Assembly: GCA_037349105.1 (NCBI GenBank)
Contig: JAYJMM010000028.1
Location: 2,914,001-2,978,000, forward strand
Source: Limnomonas spitsbergensis
Lineage: Eukaryota > Chlorophyta > Chlorophyceae > Chlamydomonadales
Length of the DNA stretch: 64,000 nucleotides
Direction: 5' to 3'
Positions within the stretch are counted from its first letter, which is position 1, and each line of letters begins with the position of its first letter. Below the pieces are notes generated by a model. That model ran no database searches. It saw only the letters and a list, made by a program, of their open reading frames with translations, and had not been told where the DNA came from. Below are positions 38,617 through 50,121 of the stretch, piece by piece. The position numbers and the translations under genes are program-made.

Positions 38617-40700
38617 CATTGGCATTCAACGGATGTTCTGGTGAAAAGCCGGAATTTACACTGTACACACTTTTGGCACGGTGAATACATCACACAGTTC
38701 GTGCATGATCCATTGCACAAAAATATTTCAAGCAGAGAAGTTTTTTACCCCGGTCTAGTATTCAAGAACCCATTTTGGTGTACAAATCCTCGTGTACGGC
38801 AGCACAGCAGATTCAAGAGGGGGGCTTAAACTTAGTCCAAGTCGGGTGGGCTAGAGAATCATCACTCGCCACGTTGGCATGCCATGCCAGGGGCGCGTTC
38901 ACATTGGCTCCAATCCAGTCGTTGGGATTCTTCGTTGCATTAGTATGGATATTGTTTGCCCGCTCTCTCGCCAGTTTCAGCTACTTGCAGGAATCCGTCA
39001 GCCACAGACGATTTCACAGTCAAGTTCTGATATCAACACACCACAATCGTCGTGGCGCGCTTATCACTGTTGCTTTGAACACGAGAGAAATCGCACAGGG
39101 ATCTCAAGCTTGTACCAGAGCATGTACCGACCGAGACTCTCCATTTTGCCATTGCACAGCACCTTTCCTCCTCGATGAAACATTTTGCTTAATCACACCC
39201 GTCCCAAAATAACAAGCACGTAAACGAATGAGACAAGTATGCATTCAATCGACATAGTTTTGAGTTTGCGTGAACCCTGACCTAGCCAGCGTGGCAGGAT
39301 CATTTGGATCATTCTTGGACACTACCTCGGGAGGTCGTTTCTGAAATGATCCTAGATGTACACAAAAGTACAACGACTAACTGTCGCCCAACTCGCGCCA
39401 CTAGTGTGGATGTAGTTCGGATCATCTCAGAATTCTGTACGGCGCCCACTTTTGGCTGGGATCACCCCCAATGTGAACGCGCCCCAGGTCTACTCCTGGA
39501 TCCCCAGCGTGGTGACCAGCGAATAATATTAACATCTCGCCACCGTTGCGCTCGAAACCCCTTGCATGCTCGAAGCGGTATAATCTGTGGTCGAGCGTGC
39601 GATCAATCCTGTTCCTATCAAGTGCACAAGTTAGCCCACAGATCGCTCATCATCCGTCGCTCCACGCTATAGATAGGTAGCCCGATCAGGGATTATCGAG
39701 ATCAAATCTTACCTTGAAACTCAGTAGGACCTAACGCGAGCCATCTATCTGCTAGAATGTGGCATACCGTAGCTCAGCAGCCACCTACGAATGACCCAGT
39801 GCCTACTGCTGTCCAGCATTTGCAACCTCCACCCGCCCCTCGTTAATGAGCCGCGTCAATGACCGTATGGCGGTGTGCTAGGCGAACGGCAAACTAGGCG
39901 AAACGCTGGAAGTTGTTTGTCGCCACGCTGGCGATCAAGGAGTCCAAAAAGCATGCCAGCATGGCGAGCTATGATTCGCTAGACCACCCGACTTGGACTA
40001 AATTTAAGCCCCCCCTTCAAGAGCCCATTTTGATGTACAAACCGACAGCAACCGACACGTCATCAACCAGCCATCGCTGGCCATTGCTCGTCATTACGGC
40101 TACATATACTAGCGATTTAAATGTTAACATTACCTAGTACTTAGTTGCTCATAGCTATCATATCATATCGAGTGGAACAGCAAGAGGAAACCACGAGTCA
40201 GAGATGCGATGAACAGCGATGACTGGCAGGGAGCGTGCCTGCTACAGCTGACAGCTGGGATTCAAACGGTGTTCACACTCTTCACACTCGGCACTGTCAG
40301 CCGATGTTGGTCACTGCCCGCGGCCCGCCCGCGTCCCTTTGAGTACGGTATGCAATTGTAGCCACATCATCGCAAGCATGTTTTAGCATATACAGCACAG
40401 TGTAATGGGCTGTTACAAACACTGGTATCCCATTGAGTGGGACAATGAGGGAAACAGTGAGCCAGCGAGTCTTAGCGAGTCAGCAACACATCTTCCGGTG
40501 TCAGGCAGGACGCGAGGAATGTGAAGTCGAAATCGTCGTCGTCATCGGGCGTTGCTGCTTAAAGGCCAGCTATTCATCGCTGATGATCATGACGTGCTAA
40601 TTAAGCGCAACTCAAATACTCAATACCCAAGCCCTGAGTCGGCATCGCATATTCCCCAGTATAGTGCCCCGTCTACTCATCCGCCCAGTCCTCCTCCACT
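38617..40700 (+). repeat. Dispersed repeat family, copy 2 (long form)
   Basis: The longer relative of 18957-19990. Its left part (TTTTGGCACGGTGAATACAT, GTTCGTGCATGATCCATTGC) is also present inverted at about 45260-45390. Many small ORFs exist but none has protein character. It ends near AAAGGCCAGCTATTCATCGC and CCCAAGCCCTGAGTC, shared with copy 1. Confidence 0.7.
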
Positions 40701-40754
40701 AAGAACAAAGATGCATCTGCACAGCCCTACCCCACAGCCCTCCTCCACAGTAAT

Positions 40755-41075
40755 GTAATTCATGGTAATTTACCTGCCCCTTATTTTCCTGCCCTCCCCT
40801 GCTAATTCAGTTGCCAATTTACCTGCTAATTTACCTGTCAATTTACGCCCTCTACTTTACCTGCTAATGTGTACCTGTTAATTTACCCTGCCCCTTCATT
40901 TACCTGTTCATTTTACGCGCCTCTTGATGCCCGTGCCAATTATTTAGCCTGCCTTTCAATTTACCTGCCAACTTACATGTGAATTACCAGCTCGTTAAAT
41001 AAATGCACTTGTTCTGTTATGTGTCAGTAAAAAATCCTTTATCTACCTGCCAATTTATTTGCTCAATTTTGAAGC
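40755..41075 (+). repeat. Degenerate AATTTACCTGCYAATTT repeats
   Basis: About 15 loosely spaced ATTTACCTG units alternating with CYAATTTA or CCCCTT. Low complexity, no coding. Confidence 0.75.
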
Positions 41076-41324
41076 AAAAGCCTGATAAGAACAAAGCGGG
41101 GAACCGTGGCAAGGTCTTGAGGTCTATGATAGTCATTAGTTGTAGGTTGCCCTTCTCTTGCCATTATGGCATGTTAATGTTTGACTCGAGAATCAGTGGA
41201 CTTTGACAGTGACTTCAGTGGTTGGGTTGTTTTTGTTATCTGAATGAATGAGGCTGAAATCTGTATCGCCACACTTTCTCCGTTCATACAAAGTCATACT
41301 CCACCATACAGAGGTCTTCCCCCC

Positions 41325-42885
41325 CTAGGCCAATGACGTTACACCTCTGGGCCCTGCTCAAATAAGGCTCGGCCGCGTGGGCGCCTAACCAAAGAGTCGG
41401 GAGGACAGTTGGAAAGAAACACAGAGGGGGGCAGGACAAAAGGAAGGGGGGGAAAGTGAAGGGACAAAACAAAAGGCTGGAAAACACAAAATACAAAGGT
41501 AGTTCCAAGTTCCATCTCTGAAAAAGTCTACGCCTCAACAATACCTACCACGTCGTCCACAAAGGCCAGGGCATCCCACTCAAGCCTGTCCCGGTATAAC
41601 TCAAAAAAGTCTCTAGCACCGTTAGGAGGGCCTGCCCATCCCCACTCTCTAAGTTGATCCTGCACGCCGGGGCATTGAAAAAAAGCATGCAGCGTGTCCT
41701 CCACGTGGTCGCTGTCTCGCCTAGCCCAACATCGCAGGCTGCACCGCCTGTCACGCTGCTGACCACTGTGCCGTCCTCTAGTGTCAGCCATGCTGACTGC
41801 GCCGAGCCGCAGCCGTAAGTTCGTGCGCACACAAGGACACTCCTTTCAGCTGGTGCGCCCCCTGGCCTACGCCGGCACGGCGCCCGCCGTAGACTGAAAC
41901 CAGGTGCGGTAGGCGGCCGCAGACCTGTGTTCAGTGGCAGGATCCCAGGGGTCCCCTCTGCCATCGGCATCCAGCTGCGCCCGCTCATATGCTGCATCAA
42001 ATAGCGCTAGCACCTGTCGGACAGGCAGCGGCTGTAAGTCAGTTGCTGTCTGACGCAGTTTGTGATCGGCTGATCCCAGCTCCAGCTCTAGCAAGGCACC
42101 TAGCAAATCACTGCACCAATTGTGCCCTCCGGTGCCCTGCCTGACAGCGAGCTGCATGTCTGCCGCCATGTCTGCCGCCATGAGTGGGCTTTTTGCTGTG
42201 CTGCTGGTGCGACCGCTGCGAAGTACATGCTGTCACCAACTGCGCTGTAACGGCTGGATCTGCAGCTCCCTCATGACCCCCCAACTTGCAGCGGACGGAG
42301 GTAGACCTGCAGCCTGGCGCAGATGCTGGATGAAGCTGGACTGCATCTTGCTATTGAGGCAATGCCGTGGCCTAAGGTGATCGGTGGCCCACACCAAATC
42401 ACAGTAGCTGGCCGCAGGCGCTGCATAGACAGACGCCAACCGGCAGATGATGCCTGAGGTGCACCTTAGCGGCCATGCGGCGGACACGGTGCAACGCGGT
42501 AGCGAAAGGCACCTCTCTACCCTGCATGGCCTTCCTCATGCTGCCGCTCTCATGCTGAATGATGCTCAACAACATGAAATCCTGGACACGCTTCAGCACT
42601 ATCTTATCGGGGCCAAACATGCAAGGATGGGCTGATTGCCGGCGTTGCGCAGCTAAGCGGCTGCCAAACTCCAATATCTTATGTCTTGTTAACGTTGACC
42701 TGGAGCTGCTTGACCGCCGCATATCCATGCAGGGCATCTAGCATACTCTGCAGTCCTGCCGGGCTGCTGGCTAGCAGGGTGAGACCATCCGCATATAAGA
42801 GGCACCTGAGTCGTCGCCCCGCCCCCAGCATAATGCCCCCTAGGCATTAGCCGTAATAGAACCGGGGCTATAAACACTCAATACA
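41325..42885 (-). mobile_element. LINE-like non-LTR retrotransposon, 5'-truncated and decayed
   Basis: Minus-strand pieces in shifting frames give a reverse-transcriptase palm motif LLYADGLTLLASSPAGLQ (YADG in place of YADD, about 42785-42800), then TKILEFGSRLAAQRR, YAAPAASYCDLVWATDHLRP, HLRQAAGLPPSAASWGVMRE and a C-terminal Cys/His-type segment RCWARRDSDHVEDTLHAFFQ ending at 41528. A purine-rich tract (3' UTR read inverted) and the conserved end GGCCAATGACGTTACACC follow. Several frameshifts separate the pieces, so it is inactive. The family cannot be fixed, but the C-terminal zinc-like segment after RT is typical of LINEs. Confidence 0.8.
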
Positions 42886-43014
42886 CGTTGTGATTACTCA
42901 CTCACCTACATACATACACATTTAACCCCCTATTATCCCTTCCGTTACGCTACACTTCACACGGGAACCTATGTAACTAACAGTAGGCGGTGACATCTTC
43001 ATCCACATCTACGC

Positions 43015-44105
43015 ATGCAGCTTACATCTAGTCAGGCAAGTGTAGCTATTAAAGGAATTCCAACCCGCATCAGGCTGGCAGCCGTGTACGCAGCGCCTGC
43101 GGCCAACTACGGCGACGTGGTGTGGGCCAATAGCCACCTTCGGCCGCGGCAATGTCTCTCCAGCAAAATGCAGTCCAGCTTGCTTCAGCACCTACGCCAG
43201 GCTGCGGGTCTACCTGCATCAGCTGCCAGTTGGGGAGTCATGAGAGAGATGCAGCTCCAGCCACTACAGCGAGACTGGTGGGCCCATATCCTCCGCTTCT
43301 ACAATGCAGCGGTGGCACCGGAGGCACAGCAATACAGCCCTCTCATGGCTCAAGCCATGGCAGCAGATATGCAGCTTGCAATCAGCCACGGCACTGGCGG
43401 CCGCACCTGGTGCTCTGATCTGCTGGGTGCATTAGAGGAGCTGGAGCGGGGGTAGCCGCCTCCACCTTGCGCAAGGCAGCAGCTGCCCTACAGCGCCTAC
43501 CCGTCACAGAGGTGGTGGCACTCGTTGACGCAGCCTACGAGCAAGCACGGCTGGAAGCAAGCGGCAGTGGGGACCCCAGGGACCTTACCACCGAGGACAG
43601 ATCTGCGGCGACCTACCGCGCTTGGTTCCAGTCCACGGCGGGTGCCGTGCTGGCGCAAGCCAAGAGCCGCACTAGTCAGAGGGAGTGTGCTTGTGTGCGC
43701 ACCAATTTGCGACTGCGGCTTGGCGCGATCAGCACTGCTGACACCAGAGGACGGCGCAACGGTCAGCGGCGAGAGGCACGCTGCCGCCAGCGGTGTTGGG
43801 CACAGAGGGATAGCGAGCAGGTAGAGGATGCGCTGCATGTGTGCTTCCAGTGCCCTAGTGTCAGGGAGCAGTTACGGGAGCGGGGGTGGGCAGGTCCTCC
43901 GGGCGCTGCCACTAACTTCCACCAGTTGTACCAGGCTGAGCATGGGTGGGACGCACTTGCTTTTGTGGACTGTGCTGTAGGCATTATAGAGGGTTAGTCT
44001 CCAGGGTTTCTGAGGCCGGTGTCGTTGGCCTTTCCGGCCTTCTCTTTTGGCCCTTTTTTTTGTTGTTCTTGTTGTTTGCCCCCTTTTTAGGTTCTTCTCT
44101 TCTCC
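43015..44105 (+). mobile_element. LINE-like copy on plus strand, 5'-truncated
   Basis: Two long frames cover the same protein region as the minus-strand copy at 41.3-42.9 kb: RIRLAAVYAAPAANYGDVVW, HLRPRQCLSSKMQSSLLQHL, then, after a frame change near 43455, LPVTEVVALVDAAYEQARLE and the Cys/His segment RCWAQRDSEQVEDALHVCFQ, ending at 43999. The RT palm is missing. The T-rich 3' UTR runs into the minisatellite, so the usual LINE end (GTAACGTCATTG) is lost. It is one frameshift from intact over this part and better preserved than its neighbour. The two copies point away from each other with about 130 bp between. Confidence 0.8.
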
Positions 44106-44149
44106 CTTCTGATCAGTGGGGACTTGCGTCAGTCACCTACCCCGGGAAG

Positions 44150-45050
44150 GCTGGGATCTGTTCCACCGACCCTCGGGAGGGCCATGACTTGTGCCTCCCA
44201 CCCCCGGGAGGGCCAGGACGTGTGCCACCGACCCACGGGCAGGAGGGCCGGGACGTGTGCCACCAACACCCGGGAAGGACGGGACGTGTGCCACCCCCGA
44301 CACCTGGAAGGGACAAGACATGTGCCACTGACCCCCGTAAGGGCCAGGTCGTGTGCCAGCGACCCCTGGGAGGGCCGGGACGTTTGCCACTGGCCCCCGG
44401 AAGGGCCGGGATGTGCGCCACCGACCCATGGGAGGGCTGGGACGTGTGCCTCCGACCCCGGGAGGGCCGGGACGTGTGCCACTGACACCCGGGAGGGACG
44501 GGATGTTTGCCACCAAAACCTGGGAGGGCCGAGACGTGTGCCCCCGATCCCAGGCATAGCCGGCACACGTGTTCTCGACCCCCAGGAGGGCCGGGACGTG
44601 TGTCCTTGACCCCCGGGAAGGCAGGGACTTGTGCCACCAATCAGCGGGAGGGCCGGTTCTTGTGTCATCGACCTCGTGAGGGCCGGGACTTATGTCACCG
44701 ACCCCATGAGGGCCGGTACTTGTGCCACCGACCTCATGGAGGGCCGTGACGTGTGCCACTGACCCTCGGGAGGGCCGGGACGTTTTCCACTGACCCCCGG
44801 GAAGGCCGGGATTTTAGCCACCCACCCCCGGGAGGGCTGGGCTTGTGCCACCGCCCCTCAGCATGGCCGGGAAGTGTGTCACCGACCCCCAGGAGGGCTG
44901 AGACGTGTGTCACCGACCCCCGGGAAGGCCGGGATGTGTGCCACCGACCCTTATGACGGACAGGGCTTTCGCCACCGACCCCATGGAGGACCGCCGGGAC
45001 GTGTGTCACCGTCCCTCGAGAGTTGTACCGCCAGCCCCCTATATATGGGG
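44150..45050 (+). repeat. 31-bp minisatellite, about 29 units
   Basis: Unit GGGAGGGCCGGGACGTGTGC then CACCGACCCCC, with exact 31-bp spacing checked at 44460, 44491 and 44522. Because 31 is not divisible by three, translation cycles through three frames every 93 bp. All six frames stay largely open and yield repetitive Gly/Arg/Pro 'proteins' that I do not accept as genes. Confidence 0.92.
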
Positions 45051-45254
45051 CCGGGAGGTGTTCCAAGAAGTGTCGAAATCGTCACTTGTGTTGGTCCTTC
45101 TTATACCTACACTTCACCCTTCACACGGGACTTGCGACAGAGGAGCCTACTTATCGATCTTCTGAGTGGTAATTCCCGTGTGAAGCGTAGCGTAACGTAA
45201 GGGATTCTAGGGGGGTACAATGTGTATGCGTCTGATTGAGTAAAAAATAAATTT

Positions 45255-45740
45255 TCTACAATTGAACTAATGTTTGATGCAATGGATCATGCACGTACTG
45301 CGTGATGTATTCATCGTGCCAAAAGTGTGAAAATTTGTGAATTCCGACTTTTCGCCCGAAAGTCCGTTGAACGGCGAATGGTTTCCGTAGACATCGCTCT
45401 TACCTGTTTCGCTTATTTTTCGCAGGGTCGCTGGCAAGTTTTTCGGCAACCTTTCGACAATCGTTCGCGAAGCTTTCGCGACGTGGTTCCGAAGCGTGGT
45501 AAGGGATAATAGTGGGCTGTGTGAATTACGACTTTCCCCCGAATATCCGTTGAAAATCCTATTTCCCGTAGCCAGCGCTTACCTGTCTCGCTAATGTTTC
45601 GCTGTCGATGTCATGTTTTTCGGGAGCCTTTCGTCAGTATTTCGCAAAGTGTCGGCGATGTTGTTCGGTAGCGATATTTTTCGGTAGCTTTTGGTAGCCT
45701 TTCGTGGGTCGGTCGATTAGTTGTTCTATCGCTCGAAAAA
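45255..45740 (-). repeat. Dispersed repeat family, inverted partial copy, internally duplicated
   Basis: The reverse complement matches 38617-38760 and parts of 18957-19200 (TTTTTCGCAGGG, AAGCTTTCGCGACG, GTGCATGATCCATTGCA). It holds two related halves, 45340-45480 and 45520-45680, each with GTGAATT, CGACTTT, CCGTTGAA and TTACCTGT landmarks. Confidence 0.65.
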
Positions 45741-45796
45741 ATATCTGAATGTCCGCTCGTTTTGTGCAAGTGGCCGATTTCCATAGCCAAAGCGGC

Positions 45797-46290
45797 CTAG
45801 GAGGTCTAGGAGGTCTAGGAGGTCTAGGATCATATCGGTCTAGGAGGTCTATCTAGGAGGTCTAGTATGTCTAGTATGTCTAGAGGTCTTGAGGGTCTAG
45901 TAGGTCTAAGGGTCTAGTAGGTCTATGGGTCTATGGGTCTAGTAGGTCTAGTAGCCAAGGTCTAGTAGATATAAGCCAGAGTCTACGGGTCTTTGGCCGG
46001 GGTTCTAGTAGGTCTATGGGTCTAGTAGGTCTAGTAGGTCTTGTAGGTATTGTAGGTCTAGTAGGTCTAGTAGGTCTATGGGTCTACGGGTCTAGTAGGT
46101 CTACGGGCCTAGTAGGTCTAAAGGTCTAGAAGGTCTAGTAGGTCTAGAAAGTCTAGGACTGAGGTCTAGGAGGTATAGGAGGTATAGGATCATATAGGTC
46201 TGGGAGGTCTAGGAGGTCTAGGAGGTCTAGGAGGTCAAGGAGGTCACCGATATAGGTCTTACATGTCTAGTAGGTCTAGTATGTCAAAAT
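45797..46290 (+). repeat. 9-bp GGTCTAGTA/GGTCTAGGA array
   Basis: About 50 units of GGTCTAGKA with interruptions. It is built from CTAG-containing steps, so restriction and methylation patterns would be dense. No coding potential. Confidence 0.9.
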
Positions 46291-46299
46291 TTATCCGTC

Positions 46300-46986
46300 A
46301 GGCCACTCGGCACACAAACAATGAAGTGGAATCTCCTATTCTACCGGTTGACCCTTCACACAGGAATTGTGACAAAGGAACCCACTTATTAACGTTGACA
46401 CTTCGCTACGCAGCTTTGAGATGACGACTACTACTGACGTCGCTCGTGAGGCATCGGCTTCTTTTATTTGTTGCGTAGCCTTTCGCCGCAAGCGTGACCT
46501 AAATCAAAAGAAGCACACTGGTAATACGATCAAATTGCACTGACCTTCGGGTGTATCCGTTGTGTATTCGCAGAGTTAATGCACACTTTGCTTTGCGGGG
46601 CGACGACATCCCTCGTCGCTCGGCCAACCACCCAACGTACCGTACCCAAACCAAATGACTGACAACGCTCAGCAGGCACCGGGCTGGGTTTCAACGTAGT
46701 CTTCCGCCGCAAGTGTGACCTCGTTCAAAATAAGCGCTTTGACGATGGTTCCATTGTACTCATCGTCGGGTGTGGGCGGTGTGTATTCAAAAAGTTATTC
46801 CACATTATGCGTTGCGGGGCGATGACACGCAACGGCCACCCACCCAGCAAGGTACCCACCTGGTAGCAAGCGCTAAGCACACTATCTATCGAGACTGCTG
46901 TCACGAAAGCCACAAATGTCACAAATGATACCTGCCAATGGCGGATTATTACGTCATCACGCGCCCACGCGGTCGAGATCAGCCCA
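46300..46986. other. Repeat-derived spacer
   Basis: CCCTTCACACAGGAATTGTG, then ACCCACTTATTAACG (46351-46393), resembles 45116-45153. A ~220-bp diverged duplication shares GACCT...TCAAA...AAGCGC or AAGCAC and the GTGTATTC...AGTTAAT / AGTTATT blocks at 46495-46600 and 46715-46810. No gene. Confidence 0.4.
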
Positions 46987-49300
46987 GGCAGAGGCGGGTG
47001 GTGATGTCCTGTGCTAACGATACCCAGACTGGGGTGCGGCTGGCCGGGTTGGGGTGGCCAGGCAAGGGCATCCTCTGACAGTGTGAGCTGCTGCTCGACT
47101 GGGGGGCCTCGGGCAAGGGCGCCTTGACAGGCGCGTGATCCACATGGCAGAGCGGGCGAGGTAGTTCTCGCGCCAGGCCAGCACACCGAAATTACCCTCC
47201 TGAACGCGGCCCACCAGCAGCGCTGAGGAGATCCCCGACATCGGCCAGCGCGGCAGCTGCCCAGCACGTAGTAGTGCCACATGGCCCATATCCACCAGGC
47301 AGGTGGTAAGGCGGTGCACGTCCTATTGCACCGCCTCTGGCATGCCTAGATGCTTCAAATGATGCAAGATGCGGCTGACTCTAAGGAAGCTGCCGCCTGA
47401 GCACGACCAAAGACGGAGAGGCTCAGAGGCCTAGGCGCGACTCGCGAGATGCGCTCATAGGAGGCCTTCTGCCGTTCCATGAGCTACTCCCATAGTCCCA
47501 TGCATGCCGCTGGGCTCAGTGAGGCTGAGTCGTTTTTATAAGGATCCCCAGCGAGACGGCTTGCTGCACTACTATCTAGATGCCACAGATGTTTGAGCGA
47601 CACAGTTCGACAGCAGGGACGTTGATGATCAGGGATTGGAAGTGTGGCTTCCGCTTAATTTACGGGATATAATATTCTGGAGTTCGTTAGGAACTAGTCA
47701 GTGAACTGAAACCAGATGGCATGCAAGCTCGCTGTCGGGGACGTTCGCTGACTTGGGGATAGATCAGGCGTTCGCGCCCCGGTACCGACCCCCGAAATTA
47801 TTTTGCCATTGGTTCCCTGGCTTCGAAACACCTGCTGGGACAATGAGTGCTTCAGAATGGCCATTCACCTTTACTTCGCTGACTGAAGGCACTAAGCTGC
47901 AGAGGGGGTCATACGCTATCCGTGATTTCTGGGTACCTGGGGAAGGATCACAACTGACATCCCAACGGTAGGGACACAACCGGACAAGGAACCCACGAGG
48001 CTACGCGCCTACGCCGTTACATTCAGGGGCAAGAGCTGGGTGGTGCAACAACTCTCACTGCCCAGCAGGCCAGTCTAAAGCACTGGCCTTAGAGGGTGCG
48101 TGTGAAACTGTGAAAGACACAGCACACAATTAGTGGTATGTTGCCACCCTGCATCCCATGTCACCCCAGTTGACGTAAGTTGAGCCACAAGGCATGGGCC
48201 GGCTGCAAAAAAAGGGGAAGGGAGATATCTTCAATCCTGTAACAGCTAAAGAAAGAGCGCCCGACTCTAGGAAAGACATAGAAACAAGTCAGGCATGCCA
48301 CTCCAACATGCAACGTCAAGGCAAAGACCGAAAGCCCAAAAGACCTGGCCCAATCCAAATATCCAATCAAAGACACTATCAAGAAATAAACCGACAAGCG
48401 CGTCTCGGTAAAGCTCCTAAACCGGGAGTCCGGGAGAAAGACTATAGCAGCAAAGGAAACTGCCATGAAGGAAAAGACTGAAGCCATGGCTATGAGCAAC
48501 ATGAAGCAAGGGCTTTCCCGATCCCAAGAAAGAGAGCACCCCGACCGAGGATAGGGAGGGTAATACAAAAATCTGCACATGCAACATGAACTGTCAAGAC
48601 AGAGACATGCAAGATCTGACCCAAAGTAACTACCAAGAGTTCAAGGGTCAAGCGCCTAAAAAAAACCAAAGCCGGGCAGAGACTACGGTATGACAGCAAG
48701 GGAAACTGCCCTACAAGTCGAGACGGGAACAGGCCACAAACAACTTAATATTAGGTAGGTTTTGTCATCATCCCAAGTCACCCTAGGCGGCAAGTTGAGC
48801 TGCAAGACAAACGCTCACCTTCTCCCCCGACAGCAAGGGGTGTGACGGGGGTACCTTCTGCCACACAGAGCCAGGGGACAGGGGCCACAAAGTCTTGCAG
48901 AAATACCAGAAATGCAGAGCAACCCGGTGGAAGACACGGTGCATAAAATTGGCATGCTCATCCATCGGTGTAGAAAAATGAGGGGGGGAAGGCTGGTAAA
49001 AGAAACTAGGAGCAGTCAAGCCTATCTTCCTGCCTCCTCGATATCCAGAACCTGTGCCCAGAGGTCCCGATGCCCCATTCCATGGCTTTCACAGCTGCCG
49101 CGTAAACCATCCACCATGCACCGGCGAGAATGCCAGGCGGAGGCTGCAACAGCCATACTGAAGAGCAAGGGAGAGGCGTGTCCGGGGCAAGGCTGATCCG
49201 ATAGACGCTTGCACGGCTGACGCCACTGAGCACGACCCGAAGACGTGAGCATGCTGTTGCATAGCCCGGTGTAGTTGCTCCTATGCTGGAGGTGAGACCT
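46987..49300. repeat. ~2.3-kb segmental duplication, copy A
   Basis: Near-identical to 50122-52385 in direct orientation; small indels account for the 50-bp length difference. It includes a minus-strand LINE remnant (46990-47585). The remainder (47590-49300) gives many paired ORFs with no recognisable protein. Confidence 0.93.
46990..47585 (-). pseudogene. LINE RT C-terminal remnant, second family, copy A
   Basis: Minus strand pieces read LSVFGRAQAAASYGVSRILH (cleaner in copy B) and GISSALLVGRVQEGNFGVLA then WRENYLARSAMWITRLSRR. The pattern of a small FGRA helix, a short Leu-rich linker, then G-N-F-G-V...W-R-E...L resembles the region behind the RT domain in LIN- and L1-like elements. It differs from the 41-44 kb LINE family. 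Stops and frameshifts show decay. Confidence 0.55.
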
Positions 49301-50121
49301 GCCAGCCACAGGGGCATGGGCTTGCAGGAAGCGGCACAAGCATGTTGAATAAGCCACGCTGAAGGTACAATCTGCGCAGAAACGGCCCAAGCTTGACCTA
49401 TGCAGCTGCAAGTTGCAAGCAACGATCCAGGGTTCTAGGCTTAAGTGTTTTATTGAAGCATGCAGCTACAGGCTATTCACATCTGCAGCCTCTCCTAAAA
49501 CAATATACGTAAACAAACATCCTTCATTTCTCAGCGTGCCGTTATATTATGCCATGAAACATGCTTGGGCATACAGGAGTGGGAGTGTGGGACTGCCTTG
49601 GATATTCAAAAGACAGGCACGAGGAAAGATGTCTGCCTTGAGGCAAGGATCAAAATATCCGTTGTACAATGCCATAATGGGACATAATGCACACAGCCGT
49701 ACTCAGGACACAGAGTGAAGCAGCGCCATGCAGTGTCATGCACAACATGTACTATTGTTCCGTGCTGCATGGCACCCAAACTGCTCTCCCTATGCTCATG
49801 CAAACGAACTGTTGGCCATAGTGGGCGTGGATTGGTCATGGTTTTGTGCCTTGTTGAATTACTTCACGTCATCTTCATGCTCGCTCCTTGCACCCCATGT
49901 TCCTGAAAGCGGGGCTGCCGCACACCAATTAGCATGTGGGAGAGCTGCCTGTTCCACATCAAAGGTAGGGCCTAAGGCATGGAAACCAGCTGCCCAACGG
50001 GAGAGGGGCCCCTTTGGCAGAGAGGGACCTGTCAGCATGCGGCCGGCCAGAGGTTAGGACACCGCTTTGGTCACAGGCGAGGCCAAGGCTGCCAAAATAG
50101 CAAATACTAGGTAGACCGTAG
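49301..50121. other. Spacer between the two 2.3-kb copies
   Basis: No gene is supported; ORFs of 60-100 codons on both strands are without family features. This sequence is absent from the other flank, so it dates the duplication as not purely tandem. Confidence 0.35.

Larger units (their letters stand above)
42912..45232. mobile_element. TIR-bounded composite carrying a LINE copy and a minisatellite
   Basis: The ~65-bp sequence at 42912-42976 (CATACACATTTAACCCCCTA, CGTTACGCTACACTTCACAC) is matched inverted at about 45168-45232 (GTGTGAAGCGTAGCGTAACG, GGGGGGTACAATGTGTATG) at roughly 80 percent identity by eye. Between them lie LINE sequence (43015-44105) and the 31-bp array (44150-45050). Transposase and a clear target duplication are not seen, so a chance pairing of two repeat ends is possible. 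Confidence 0.5.

Noticed and set aside
41528..44000. The two LINE copies as one bidirectional host gene pair
   Set aside because: Both encode the same protein region, are 5'-truncated and carry frameshifts, which is typical of LINE insertions.
44129..44759. Long ORFs of 160-208 codons on both strands
   Set aside because: They are frame-cycled translations of the 31-bp minisatellite; composition is purely that of the repeat unit.
44150..45050. CRISPR-like regular spacing of repeats
   Set aside because: Units abut with no unique spacers and the host is clearly eukaryotic.
48161..48580. Hydrophobic 139-codon ORF that looks like a membrane protein
   Set aside because: Repeated in the second copy with indels that change the frame; the sequence is repeat-derived and shows no selection for the frame.
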